64,000 bases of DNA from Diphasiastrum complanatum (taxonomy: Eukaryota > Streptophyta > Lycopodiopsida > Lycopodiales > Lycopodiaceae), in the NCBI GenBank assembly GCA_029204225.1, contig CM055106.1, positions 772,711-836,710 of the forward strand. The letters run 5' to 3'. Made by a program: the position numbers and the translations under genes. Below the pieces are notes generated by a model, which saw only the letters and a program-made list of their open reading frames with translations, was not told the origin of the DNA and ran no database searches. Of this stretch, positions 11,917 to 22,252 are shown piece by piece (positions within the stretch are counted from its first letter, which is position 1; each line of letters opens with the position of its first letter).

Positions 11917-12290
11917 CCTCCGGTCGAGATTTGAAATGACTGCTTCGGTCGAGATTTGACAGGACCGCTTCGGTGAGATTTGATAGCACCGCTCCGGTTG
12001 AGATCTGACAGGGAAGCTCCGGTTGAGATCTGACAGAACCGCTTTGGTCGAGATTTGACAGAACCGCTCCGGTCGAGATCTAACAGGGAAGCTCCAGTTG
12101 AGATCTGACAGAACTGCGTCGGTCGAGATTCAACTGAACGCTTCAGTTGAGATGTGAGCGGAGTGCTCCGGTTGAGATTTGAGTGGAGTGCTTCGGTTGA
12201 AATTTGAAGGAGCACTTTGGTTGAGATTTGAGCGGAGTGCTCCAGTTGAGATTTGAGCGGAGTGCTCCGGTTGAGATTTGAGAAAACCTC
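11917..12290 (-). repeat. 25-bp repeat array, block 1 (after pol)
   Basis: About fifteen consecutive 25-bp units, plus-strand form CGGTTGAGATTTGACAGAAC then CGCTC, with 1-5 differences between units. The same unit, in the same orientation relative to the element, forms arrays in Gypsy-2 at 57001-57600 and 63360-63450, so the array belongs to this Gypsy family. Confidence 0.9.
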
Positions 12291-12673
12291 ATGATGAATA
12301 AGTGGACCTGTTTAATGCAAGTGAAGAACTTCAAAGAAATATGACTGTGGAGTAGAAGTTCTTATAAAAAAAGTGTATCTCTAGGAATGTTGGTTATCCT
12401 GAGATACCAGTGAGACAGAGGTGAGGTGGCAGAAGTGTGAGAATGATTTTCTAAGGTGTAGCCTATCAGTTGTCGATCTAGAACATCCATGACCCATGAG
12501 TATGAACAGAAGAAAAAGAGAAAAAAAAAAATGCATAGACTGTAGATAAGTAATGATATGAAGTATCAACAAGGAACGAGGTGAACAATAGGCATAAAAA
12601 AACGAGATGTATAAGGAAAGGAATAAAATAACATTAAAATACTAGGTTTTTTTTTTTTTTAAGGGGAAAGATC
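12291..12673 (-). other. spacer between integrase stop and repeat array
   Basis: About 380 bp after the pol stop with a poly-T run on the plus strand (12646-12660) and no recognisable coding content. An open stretch at 12381-12572 has no retroelement motif and is not supported. Confidence 0.5.
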
Positions 12674-13944
12674 CTAAATTGGGTCAACAAAGAACAACTC
12701 TTCGTAGTACCGCCGTAGACGACCACCGTTCACGACAGTGTCTAGGAGTGTCCCGTCAAGTGTTTGTAACTGGACTGCACCATTAGGAAATATTTTGTTA
12801 ATAACATATGGCCCCTCACTTCTGAACTTCAATTTGTCAGGGTGCTTCTTTGATGTATAAAGAAGCACCTGGCCACCTAAGTGTAGATCTTTATTGCTCA
12901 GGTGACGGTCATGCCAGGCCTTTTGGCATCATTTGTTAACCAGTTGTGCGTGATAAGATATTAGTCTTGTCTCACATAACTGGGTTAACGTAAATAGCCT
13001 GGTTTTGACTTGTTGTTCTATTGAAGCCTTTTCACAGAGATCTGTTGAAAAAGCTTCTGTAACTCTTAGCGAAGGTACTAAGAATTCTACGGGCATTACC
13101 GCCTCTTGACCATATACTAAGTGGAAAGGGGTAACCCACCAAGTGGCTTTCTTCGGGGTGGTGCGGTAAGTCCAGATAGCTGAGAAACGTTTTGTTTTCC
13201 AATCTGAACGACTGGTTTCAACTATCTTTGTCAAAATTTTACATATTGTTTTGTTAGTTGATTCAGCCTGGCCATTACACCTAGGATAGTACGGTGTACT
13301 TTTTCTGTGAACCACAAGGTAATGGCGTAGGAGATTATCAACGACAGCATTTAAAAAATGCGTGTTGCGGTCACTAACAAGCTCTATGGGATAGCCAAAA
13401 TGGGTAATAATATTTTTATAAAGAAAACGTGCAACTGTTTTTGCGTTGGGTCCTTCGTTGCTCGAGCCTCCACCCACTTAGCAGCGTGATCTGCTGCTGG
13501 ACTGATTGGTTCAACAAAGTCAATCCCCCACTTATGGAAGGCTTCGCCTTCCATAATGGGAGTCAATGGTGTGAAGTTTGCTTTGGTATTTTTCTTTGCT
13601 CGTTGACAGACATCACACGTTTTAATGACAGCAAACGTGTCTTTAAACAAAGATGGCCACCACAATCCTGCTCGAAGGATAATCTTCATTGTGGCTTCAG
13701 CAAAAAAGTGGCCACCTCCAATGCCCTCACGAGCCTGAGATATTATCGTTCGTATCTCAGATTCATAAGCACATCGTTGAATAATGTCGTCAATGCCCCT
13801 TTTGTAAAGTTGTCCTGCAATTAACTGAAAGGGTGCTGCTTTTATTAAAAAATTTCTTTTTTTCGTTGTACTCAGGCCTTCTTTTAGTCGGCCTGTTGTG
13901 AGGAACTGAGTGATCTCCTTAGCCCGTAAGGGTGTAGCATCGAT
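12674..13944 (-). pseudogene. Gypsy-1 integrase
   Basis: C-terminal part of pol. In order: the HHCC zinc-binding region (GIGGGHF, then CDVCQRAKK), the core with WGIDFVEPIS (first Asp), ELVSDRNTHF (second Asp) and CNGQAESTNK (Glu), and the C-terminal SH3-like part with KFRSEGPYVINKI and a GRLRRYYE motif before the TAG at 12674. Relative to Gypsy-2 a block of about 36 bp is missing in the core, between 'SPAA' and 'KWVEA', with a frameshift after it. Frameshifts and stops (13384-13477 overlap, 12929) make it non-functional. Its neighbour upstream is RNase H; downstream comes the 25-bp array. Confidence 0.9.
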
Positions 13945-14324
13945 CTAAAAAAGACACGCATCAAGAAGATCATCGTTGACTGGTGCAGTTGCTTTTTCAG
14001 CACTTGGTAGTCTGGAAAGGTGATCCGCCATGAAATGTTGGGACCCTTTCTGAATGACTACATGGAAATTAAATTCCTCCAAAATCACTAGCCATCGAGC
14101 TATTCGTCCCGTCTTATAGGTCTTATGAACGATATATAGAAGTGCTTGATGGTTTGTGTAGAAAGCAAAGGTCTGGCCTAATAAATAATGTCTTAGTTGT
14201 TGTACAGCGTAGACCATTGCCAATGCTTCTCTTTCGGTAGTTGTATAGTTTACTTCAGTAGGCACCAGTTGCATGCTTAAGAAACGTATGGGAAAGTCTT
14301 TGCCATACTCGTCCGGTTGTGCAA
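13945..14324 (-). pseudogene. Gypsy-1 RNase H, 3' part
   Basis: Resumes after the solo LTR with DEYGKDFPIRFLS, NYTTTEREALAMVYA, FYTNHQALLYI and QHFMADHLSRLPS, the typical RT-RNase H region of plant Gypsy elements. Its 5' part lies beyond 15426. FYTNHQAL carries Asn where Gypsy-2 has the usual Asp (FYTDHQAL), loss of a catalytic-region residue. Ends at 13945 with a stop where Gypsy-2 reads through. Confidence 0.85.
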
Positions 14325-14329
14325 GGAGA

Positions 14330-15420
14330 TGTAGCGTAGGCATCCCAAAGGGAGCCGGGAACCACGACTTAGCTTTCCAGCCTTCAACTCTTGCCATCCA
14401 AACCCACTTGACATACAAGCAGCCAACTCACCAACAACGATCAGACTTAACCAACTTGAAGTTCCGAAAACCAACATTGAAATCCAACCTGGCGCCATGC
14501 CAGATCGGGGGTCCCGATGTGGGTGACTTCCCTCCAAGCAAGCCGCTCGACATATATCAAACTTAACCAACTCGAAGCTTCGCTACAAACGATAACATCT
14601 ATTCCAAGCAAGCGGTCCGACAGGTTAGAGCCCGTTCCCCAAGAGCTTAACCCATTCACGTTCATGCAAGGAACACTCAGAACCACAAGCCACGACAGAT
14701 ATGGAGACAACCAGTTCCTGGACCAAATGGTCCCGATAGCATACCGCTGGCGCCACAGACCGAACGGTCCCGACGGCATACCATTGGCGTCCTGGGATAC
14801 GACCCTCAGCTATGTGCCAACTTAAAAATTTTGAAGCGGCCTTACAACTGGCGCTTTTACCGAACACTGAAATCCAGAAGGTAATCAGAGTCAGTTTGAG
14901 AAAAATCCCACTTTATTGATAAATCTGAGAAGGTTACATTTCAAGTGTGTGACCGACCCTAGTCTCCGGGGCGCTAGCATGCCAAGGCGAGAGCCATGAC
15001 AACATTCCAGCAAGGGAGGCTGATACTTGGTTGGAGCTCGCCCTGAGTCGCAACCCGCACTCCCCTATAGTATTGGTGTGATTCGGCACCCCCCTCATAC
15101 CAAGCACTCTACCCAGGCTGGTAAAGCACGTTTGTCTCTCTCTAGGATTTTCTCTTTCTAGAAAGTCATTTTCTCTTTCTAGATTTTATTGATCCCCAGG
15201 CTTCCTTTAATCATGCCTAGATCGTGTGATGTGATTGCACATCGATCTGAACTCTCTGGACTCCGCTAGAACCGATCAAAGATTTTTAGCCATAGGAACT
15301 TGGCGCTAGCTGGATTCTGGTCACGATGGCGTCGGGAGCGGCGCCGGCGCCGTTGGCGCTGCGGACATAGCTGGTGCCAGTGGCACCGGAAGTAAAGCTT
15401 GTAAAGGTAGCTTTATAACA
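14330..15420. mobile_element. probable solo LTR inserted in Gypsy-1 RNase H
   Basis: A 1,091-bp insertion with TG at one end (TGTAGCG) and CA at the other (TTATAACA), flanked by the 5-bp direct repeat GGAGA (14325-14329 and 15421-15425). Removing the insert and one repeat restores exact colinearity with Gypsy-2 (26 bases either side align without gaps). The size, TG...CA ends, 5-bp duplication and absence of gag or pol fit a solo LTR left by LTR-LTR recombination. It is more GC-rich than the host element, with a GC-rich patch near 15325-15365. A minus-strand AATAAA (from plus TTTATT near 14912) hints that the LTR reads on the minus strand. Confidence 0.8.
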
Positions 15421-15425
15421 GGAGA

Positions 15426-16476
15426 CCTCCAATGGCATACTTACTTGCGTCAATATGCACATGGAACTCTTTCGTGTAATCTGGCGAGCGGATTATGGGA
15501 GTCGTCGTGAGGGCTGTTTTCAACTCCTCAAAGGTCTTAATTCGTTCTTTGGTCCAACGCGGATCTACCACAACTAAATAAACGAGGCGTGCCTTGCCGG
15601 CATAGTCGATTATAAAGATGCGATAATAGTTGGTATGACCAAGGAAGACATATACTTCCTTCACTATTGTAGTTAGGGGCATGTCGACGATAACCTTGAT
15701 TTTTGACGGGTCGGTAGAAATATCGTCCTTTGATATTATATGCCCGAGTACAACTCCGTGGGTGACCCATATTTGGCATTTATCAGGGTTTAGTGAGATG
15801 CCGAACCTACGACATCGAATGAAGATTTTCTCCAAGGCGTCTAGGTGCGTAGCAGCGGAAGAATGTACACCTAGATCGTCGAGATAAATCTCTACGACCT
15901 GATGTAACAGATCTTGAAAGGCCAGTTGCATGACCCGTTGGAATGTTGAGGGGGCATTACATAAGCCAAAAGGCATAACGTTATAAGCGTAAATCTCGTT
16001 CTCTGTGGCAAAAGTTGTTTTATGTTTATCTTCAGGGGCTATTTGAACAAGGAAATAGACGCTGAATCCATTCAAGAAGCTAAAAGCTTCAGCTCCTGCC
16101 ATTTCCTCTAATATTTGGGATGTTAAGGGCAAGGGAAAATGGTCTTTCTTTGTAACTGCATTAAGGTTCTTGAGGTCGACACATATACGAAGCTTGTCAT
16201 TTTTCTTGGGTATAACCACAATGGGTGATACCCAATCAGTATGTTGGACTTCATAAATGAAGCCAGCATCCAGCATTTCTTAACATCGATCCTCTCACGA
16301 TAGACTGGGTTACTGCGGTAAGGTTTAGCCCTAACAGGCTTAGCATTGTCTTCTAGAGGAATCCGATGTACTACTATGTTAGGGGGGGTTCCTTTTATTT
16401 CGGTATAATTCCATGCAATTACATCCCTGTATTTGTGTAATAAAGTTTCTAGATCAGATAGTTGGGTTGATGACAG
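15426..16476 (-). pseudogene. Gypsy-1 reverse transcriptase
   Basis: Motifs in order: HTDWVSPIVVIPKK, LRICVDLKNLNAVT, FSFLNGFSVYF, NVMPFGLCNAPSTFQR, the active site VEIYLDDLGVHS, VLGHIISKDD and FLGHTNYYRIF, followed by the start of RNase H (DPRWTKERIKTFEEL, FHVHIDASKYAIGG). The motif-A Asp, kept in Gypsy-2 as FLDGFSGY, is Asn here, so the copy is catalytically dead even where its frame is open (16276-15413). RT is joined to protease across the Copia insertion at 16477-22906; before that insertion the two flanks were continuous. Confidence 0.9.
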
Positions 16477-17131
16477 TGTGAAAAATACAGATCCTAAGTG
16501 GATCTAAACTCCAAGATCATTGGCTTGAATGCTTGCACTCCAAACTACATAAGCTAGGAATTGGCAACACATTCTATGCTACCTAGAATGCAAAGAACTT
16601 GATCAAAAAGCATTTATCACAAATGGAAACTTCCATAAACATCAAGTGCGGCCCAAAATAGCATTATACAGTCCATAATACATCAGCCTATCACTTTTGG
16701 AAAGCACCTAAGATCATACACAATAGCTTGAAGACAATACACACAACAATGCTCTCAATGGAGGAAGAAACAATGACAATGATCTATTGATCTCAATGAA
16801 GCATACAAAAGGTTTCTCCAACCTGTTCTCCACGACTTCCCTACTATTTATGGATGAGGAAGATGACTCTCTCTCCTCTCTCTAGAAGGTACTTGACCCT
16901 AGATATTCCCTATATAGGAAAAATAGCTAAAAATGGCTTATATGACCAAAATACATCAAAATGGTCTCATTTTGAAGGGTATGAAGTTTGACACTTCATC
17001 ATACTGAAAAAATACAGTAAATAAAAACATTGTGGCCTGGTTCACACGTGTGAAACTCCAGAACCAAAACTATTTACAATTTTAGCCAATTTAGGCCTCA
17101 AACTAGCTAGGAAATGTTGACAATTTTCACA
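16477..17131 (-). repeat. 3' LTR of the complete Copia
   Basis: 655 bp. On the minus strand it begins TGTGAAAATTGTCAAC and ends CTGTATTTTTCACA. A TATA-like CTATATAG lies at plus 16910-16917. Nearly identical to 22253-22906. Confidence 0.96.
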
Positions 17132-20100
17132 CTCCCTCTTCAACATTGGATGCTAGTTTCAACATAGTCTTTGAGCACATTCCAAGATTAGATCTATGCA
17201 TTAAATATAGGTCCTTTCCCAATGGTTTGGTGAAGATATCAGCCACACACTCCTTTGAAGAGACATGTTGAAGCTCCACCTCTTTGGCAATGACTTGATC
17301 TCTCACAAAATGGTGAGCAATCTCAATGTGCTTGCTCCTTGCATGAAAAACAGGATTGCTTGCCAAGCTTTGGGCTGAAAGGTTATCACAAAGTATGATT
17401 GGAGTCTTCTCTGGTTCCAGCAAGTGAAGATCCAATAACATCCTCTTGATCCAAAGAATCTCCTTGGTGCATGTTGTTAATGCCTTGTACTCGGCTTCGG
17501 TGGAAGATAGAGAGATAGTTGGTTGCTTCTTTGATAGCCATGAGACCACTCCATCTCCAAGATAGATTGCAAAGGCACTTGTTGACTTCCTATCCATTTG
17601 ATCACCTGCAAAATCTGAATCTGAAAATCCACAAAGGTTAGGTGTAGTACCTCCATACAAGATGCCAAAATCTCTAGATCCCGAGATGTATCTAAGTACT
17701 CTCTTTCCTAGCTTCCAATGAGCCTCACTAGGATCTTGCATAAATTGACTTAGTTTACCAACCACAAAGCTTAGATCAGGTCTTGTGATGGTTAACCATA
17801 TAAGAGATCCTATTAGCTTTCTATAGAGAGTAATGTCCTTGAAGGATCTTTCATTACTTCTTGTAGTTAGCTTTACATTTGATTCCATAGGAGTAGAAAC
17901 AGCTTTACAATCTTCCATATGAAACCTTTTTAGAATAGAGTTAACATACTTTTCTTGACATATGAATGTAGATTTAGAAGTTCTAATAATCTCTATTCCT
18001 AAGATATAATGAAGTTTACCAAGATCTTGAATTTCAAACTCTCTTTTGAGTGCCATCTTGATTTCATCTATATCTAGATTGTTACCACCACTTAAGATAA
18101 TGTCATCAACATAGATCAAAAGTAAAGTGATATCATTTTCATTCAATCTAAAGTAGAGAGAATGATCATACTCACTCATAACAAAGTTTTGAGAAAGTAA
18201 GAAGGAATTGAGCTTAGCATACCAACTCCTTGGTGCTTGCTTTAGCCCATACAAACTCTTTTGGAGATAGCACACATGATTAGGCTCATCATGTGAAACA
18301 TAGCCCTCGGGTTGCTCCATGTAAATATCTTCTTCAAGATCACCATTCAAGAAGGCATTAGTAACATCCATTTGCCACATATCCCAATCATAAAGAGTTG
18401 CAAGAGAGATTAGGATTCGAATAGTTACCATCTTTGCCACGGGTGCAAAGGTCTCATCATAGTCAATACCATATTCTTGAGCATACCCCTTTGCCACCAA
18501 CCTTGCCTTGTACTTGTTGATTGATCCATCTTGATTTGTCTTGATCTTGAAGATCCACTTACAACCAATTGCCTTCTTGTCCTTTGGAAGCTTTACCAAC
18601 CTCCATGTGTTGCTTTTGATGAGTGCTTGATGCTCATGATCCATGGCTTGGATCCATTCCTTCTTTTGAATTGCTTCATCTACACAAGTTGGTTCATCAA
18701 AAGAGGTAAGAAAAGCAAAGTTAGAGTTGTCCACCACTTGCTTTCCTTTTTCATCATAGGTTAGCCTTGATGGCTTAGCCCTTTGCCTTTGAGTCTTCCT
18801 TGAAGTTTGCTTTGGAGTGGCATCTCCATCTTCATCCAAGACATCTTGCACATCATGATGATTAGTAGGCACATCAACATCAACATCAACAACATTGGAA
18901 ACATTCTCTTCATGAAAGATGACATCCCTACTTATGACAACTTTCTTTGTAGAAGGAATGTACACTTTGTAAGCCTTGCTTACTTCACTATAGCCAACAA
19001 ACACACCCTTCTTTGATGAAGGATCTTCTTTAGTTCTATCATCAAGTGTGATATTGACAAAACATGTACATCCAAAGATCCTACAATGCTTGACACTCGG
19101 CCTTCTACCATAAAGAACCTCATGAGGAGTTTTACCATCCAAGGAAGCACTTGTCCATCTATTACATAGATAGTTAGCACATGCTAAAGCTTCCCCCCAA
19201 AAAGACTTAGCAAGATTAGCATGTAGTCTCATTGCCTTGGCACATTCACAAAGGGTTCTATTCTTCCTCTCGGCCACTCCATTCTGTTGTGGAGTCCTAG
19301 GACTAGACATCTCCCTCTTAATCCCATGTGCTATACAAAAGTCTTTGAACCTATTTGAGGTGTATTCCCCTCCATTATCAGATCTTAAGCATTTGATCTT
19401 TGTATTGAATTGGTTTTCCATTTCATTCTTGAACTTGACAAATGCAGCAAACACTTCATCCTTACTTTTAAGAAGATAGATCCAAGTATACCTACTAAAG
19501 TCATCAATGAAAGTTGCATACATCTTTGCCCCACCATTGCTAGTTGTACTAGAAGAATGAATATCAGAATGCACAAGTTGAAAAGCTTCTTTAGATCTAG
19601 AAGTAGATCTAGAATAAGCAAGTCTATGAGATTTGGACAAGGCACAATGTTCACAAACACTATTGTTTGCAACAAGACTTTTAGGGAGACCAAGAACAAG
19701 CTCTTTCTTTGCCATTACCTCCAAAGATTTGAAGTTGGGATGGCCCAACCTCTTGTGCCAAACTTCTTGGTTTGTCAATTGCTCCCTAGCCATACATCCT
19801 TCATGATTAGAGATCACACATGCATCAAGCTTGAAAAGTTTACCATGCCTCCTACCTTGAGCAATCAAGGATCCACATTTACTTATCAAACATGCATCTC
19901 CAATGAACTCCACATCAAGTCCTTTGTCAATCATTTGACTTACACTAAGCAAATTCTTAGTGATTGAAGGAATGTACAAAACATTTTCAAGATTTGCTTT
20001 CCTATTTGTTGAAAGGGAAATAGGAATAGTGCCTATGCCTTTGATGTCACATTGACCATCATTTGCAGTGTAGATGATGTTACCTTCTCCCTCATAAGAC

Positions 20101-21080
20101 AATAAGGATGTAAAGTATTCCTTATGTCTTGTCATGTGAGATGAGGCTCCACTATCAATCCACCAAGGATCATTATCATCTATGTTGGCTAACAAACTTG
20201 AAGTCATAACAAGTGATTCACATGTGTTATGTTCTTCCTCATCTATTGTAAGATTTCCTTGCCTCTCTCCTTGCTCTCTTTTCTTCTTATAACATTCATT
20301 TGCAAAATGACCTTTTATCCCACAATAAAAGCACTTGAACTTTGACTTATTGTTCTTAGTAGAAGAGGAAGAGGAAGAGTGATCATCATGATCAAAGTTA
20401 CCACCTTTGGACCATTTCCCTTTGCCTTTACCTTTGCCCTTGAATTTGCCTTTTGTGAAGAAAGCCTCTTCACCTCCACCTTGCAAGGATGCACCATCAA
20501 GCTTTGATTGCAACCTATGTTCTTCAGCCAATAAGATTTCTTGCAAGTCAACCACACTTGGCAAGACTCTTTGAATGGCAAAACTTTGCACAAGGTTAGC
20601 ATGTTCATTTAGCAAACCATTCAACATAACTTGGACTATTTCACCATCTTTTATGTTCTCATCAATGCATGCTAAATCATCACTTAGGGACTTAACTCTC
20701 AAGATAAATGCATGAGCACTTTCACCCTCTCTTTGCCTACTAGAAAATATTTGTCTCCTTAGGGTCAATACCCTAGATGTGGACTTTGATTCAAAGAGCT
20801 TCTTTAAGGCATTCCATGCCTCACTTGCACTTTGACACTTTCCAACTTCCTTGAGAAGTTCATTTGTAACATTCATTTTAATGATATGAAGAGCCCTTTT
20901 GGCCTTCTTATCAAACCTTTGTTGCTCTTGAAGTGTGAGAGGTCTCTCTTCAATTTCTGCAACTATGTCCATGAGTTCATTCAACTCAAGTAAGGACTCC
21001 ATCCTCACTTTCCAAGTAGAGTAGTTTGATGAACTCAACCTTTCACTAGACTCTAGCATGATCCCACCATTGGAAGCCAT
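17127..21080 (-). CDS. Copia gag-pol polyprotein, intact
   Basis: 1,317 codons, single frame, ATG at 21080-21078. Residues 1-200: gag capsid region of the UBN2/DUF4219 type. 250-263: CCHC knuckle CFYCGIKGHFANEC. 309-311: protease DSG. 442-479: integrase zinc region (H442, H447, C476, C479). Integrase core D506, D568, E604, with the standard 35-residue D-E spacing. 800-1100: reverse transcriptase, first Asp at 905 (QMDVTNAFL), YVDD at 990-993. 1150-1260: RNase H with DSD 1154-1156, E1195/E1197 and D1232. Family lengths are usually 1,300-1,450, so it is full length. The stop TGA lies inside the 3' LTR, and the polypurine tract encodes the last residues (EEG). Transcription should start in the 5' LTR on the right. 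Likely autonomous, but activity is not shown by sequence alone. Confidence 0.97.
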   Translation of the reverse strand: MASNGGIMLESSERLSSSNYSTWKVRMESLLELNELMDIVAEIEERPLTLQEQQRFDKKAKRALHIIKMNVTNELLKEVGKCQSASEAWNALKKLFESKSTSRVLTLRRQIFSSRQREGESAHAFILRVKSLSDDLACIDENIKDGEIVQVMLNGLLNEHANLVQSFAIQRVLPSVVDLQEILLAEEHRLQSKLDGASLQGGGEEAFFTKGKFKGKGKGKGKWSKGGNFDHDDHSSSSSSTKNNKSKFKCFYCGIKGHFANECYKKKREQGERQGNLTIDEEEHNTCESLVMTSSLLANIDDNDPWWIDSGASSHMTRHKEYFTSLLSYEGEGNIIYTANDGQCDIKGIGTIPISLSTNRKANLENVLYIPSITKNLLSVSQMIDKGLDVEFIGDACLISKCGSLIAQGRRHGKLFKLDACVISNHEGCMAREQLTNQEVWHKRLGHPNFKSLEVMAKKELVLGLPKSLVANNSVCEHCALSKSHRLAYSRSTSRSKEAFQLVHSDIHSSSTTSNGGAKMYATFIDDFSRYTWIYLLKSKDEVFAAFVKFKNEMENQFNTKIKCLRSDNGGEYTSNRFKDFCIAHGIKREMSSPRTPQQNGVAERKNRTLCECAKAMRLHANLAKSFWGEALACANYLCNRWTSASLDGKTPHEVLYGRRPSVKHCRIFGCTCFVNITLDDRTKEDPSSKKGVFVGYSEVSKAYKVYIPSTKKVVISRDVIFHEENVSNVVDVDVDVPTNHHDVQDVLDEDGDATPKQTSRKTQRQRAKPSRLTYDEKGKQVVDNSNFAFLTSFDEPTCVDEAIQKKEWIQAMDHEHQALIKSNTWRLVKLPKDKKAIGCKWIFKIKTNQDGSINKYKARLVAKGYAQEYGIDYDETFAPVAKMVTIRILISLATLYDWDMWQMDVTNAFLNGDLEEDIYMEQPEGYVSHDEPNHVCYLQKSLYGLKQAPRSWYAKLNSFLLSQNFVMSEYDHSLYFRLNENDITLLLIYVDDIILSGGNNLDIDEIKMALKREFEIQDLGKLHYILGIEIIRTSKSTFICQEKYVNSILKRFHMEDCKAVSTPMESNVKLTTRSNERSFKDITLYRKLIGSLIWLTITRPDLSFVVGKLSQFMQDPSEAHWKLGKRVLRYISGSRDFGILYGGTTPNLCGFSDSDFAGDQMDRKSTSAFAIYLGDGVVSWLSKKQPTISLSSTEAEYKALTTCTKEILWIKRMLLDLHLLEPEKTPIILCDNLSAQSLASNPVFHARSKHIEIAHHFVRDQVIAKEVELQHVSSKECVADIFTKPLGKDLYLMHRSNLGMCSKTMLKLASNVEEGV
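17132..17142 (-). other. polypurine tract of the complete Copia
   Basis: Minus strand GAAGAGGGAG directly before the 3' LTR start TGTGAAA; primes plus-strand DNA synthesis. It overlaps the end of the coding frame. Confidence 0.9.
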
Positions 21081-22240
21081 GATTCTAATGTTTCTTCAAC
21101 TTTTAGGTTCTATCCTAAAGCACTTAGCACTCACTTTTCTCTCAACAAATGATAGATAAAGAGATCTATGAAGATTTAGGACCCTAAAACACTTCTATCT
21201 TGAACCTAGATGGTTTCCAAGCATAGAAAGGAAGATTGAAACACATGCAACACTTTGCACACACTAAGAATGGATTACAAAATCAAACCAACCTGAACAC
21301 ACTCTTGCTTAAGCTCTCAAACTTTCCAGCAAGTGACCAAATCAAGTTATGGTGTGAAGAGTTACTTGCATTCTTAGAAAATACCCAAAACTAGGATGCC
21401 AAGATTACCTAGTAATGAACAAACTTGATCAACATATGATCAACACACTAAGATATTGATTCAACCTGTAAAACCACATGTAAACCACACTTCTAAAAGT
21501 TTAGAAACTCCAGCAAGTGATAAATACAAGATTTAGAGGTGAATGAATGAGCACACTTAGTGAATCACAAGACTAGCTTCACTATCTTGTCAAATCTTGG
21601 TGTTTAGATGTAGATCTAAGATCACTTCACATGAGAATGTTCCTCAACCTGTTAAGAACCTGAAAACACACTTGCATAATGGTTAACACCTTCCAGCAAA
21701 TGCTCCAATCAAATTACATAAGGAGAGTTACTTACATGCTCAACAAAGTACACCAAAATTTATGCCAAAATTGATGACAATCTTTACAATATGCTCTTCA
21801 CAATGGAGCTTACAATATGTTCACCCAAAAAAGGGAATCTTTCATCCAAATGGGAGCTTTGCTCAGCCTTTAGGAGAATTACAACTCACTCAAAAGAGCA
21901 TTTGTCATCCACTTAAGGAGAAGTTTCATCCACTTAAGGAGAGTGTTCATCCAAGAATGGAGATTGTCAACAATAGGATTGAAAAGAACATTGTTAGTAT
22001 TGAATATGCACAAGCCTCACAATCACAAATGATTAGGTGTTATGATCTGATCCAAAATAGTTTCTTTTCAGCCTCTGATCTTCAATAGACCTGAAATATG
22101 CTTTTGATCCACAAGTTCAACTCACAAAACAAAGGTTAGTAAGATTTGATCAACAAAGCAATGCAAAATCATGCTAGAACTTGATCAAACATCCAAATAT
22201 CACCAAAAATGGAATACTTACTGTAAATAGAAGCCAACTA
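21081..22240 (-). other. 5' leader of the complete Copia
   Basis: Non-coding leader of about 1.16 kb between the primer-binding site and the gag ATG; contains the ~180-bp tandem repeats listed separately. No other ORF of note. Confidence 0.7.
21290..21775 (-). repeat. three diverged ~180-bp tandem repeats in the Copia leader
   Basis: Plus-strand landmarks recur with a spacing of about 175-185 bp: 'aacctg' then 'aacacac', then 'cttgc', then 'tccagcaa', then 'atcaa', seen near 21290-21345, 21462-21525 and 21645-21715. Copies 1 and 3 also share a following 'gagttactt-cat' stretch. The copies are well diverged compared with the LTRs, so the duplication predates this insertion. Confidence 0.6.
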
Positions 22241-22252
22241 GCTCTGATACCA
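22241..22252 (-). other. primer-binding site of the complete Copia
   Basis: Minus strand TGGTATCAGAGC directly after the 5' LTR end CACA; complementary to the 3' end of plant initiator tRNA-Met, the standard primer of plant Copia elements. Confidence 0.95.

Noticed and set aside
14277-14867. ORFs on both strands at 14.3-14.9 kb
   Set aside because: They lie in the solo-LTR insertion or cross its border; no protein motif.
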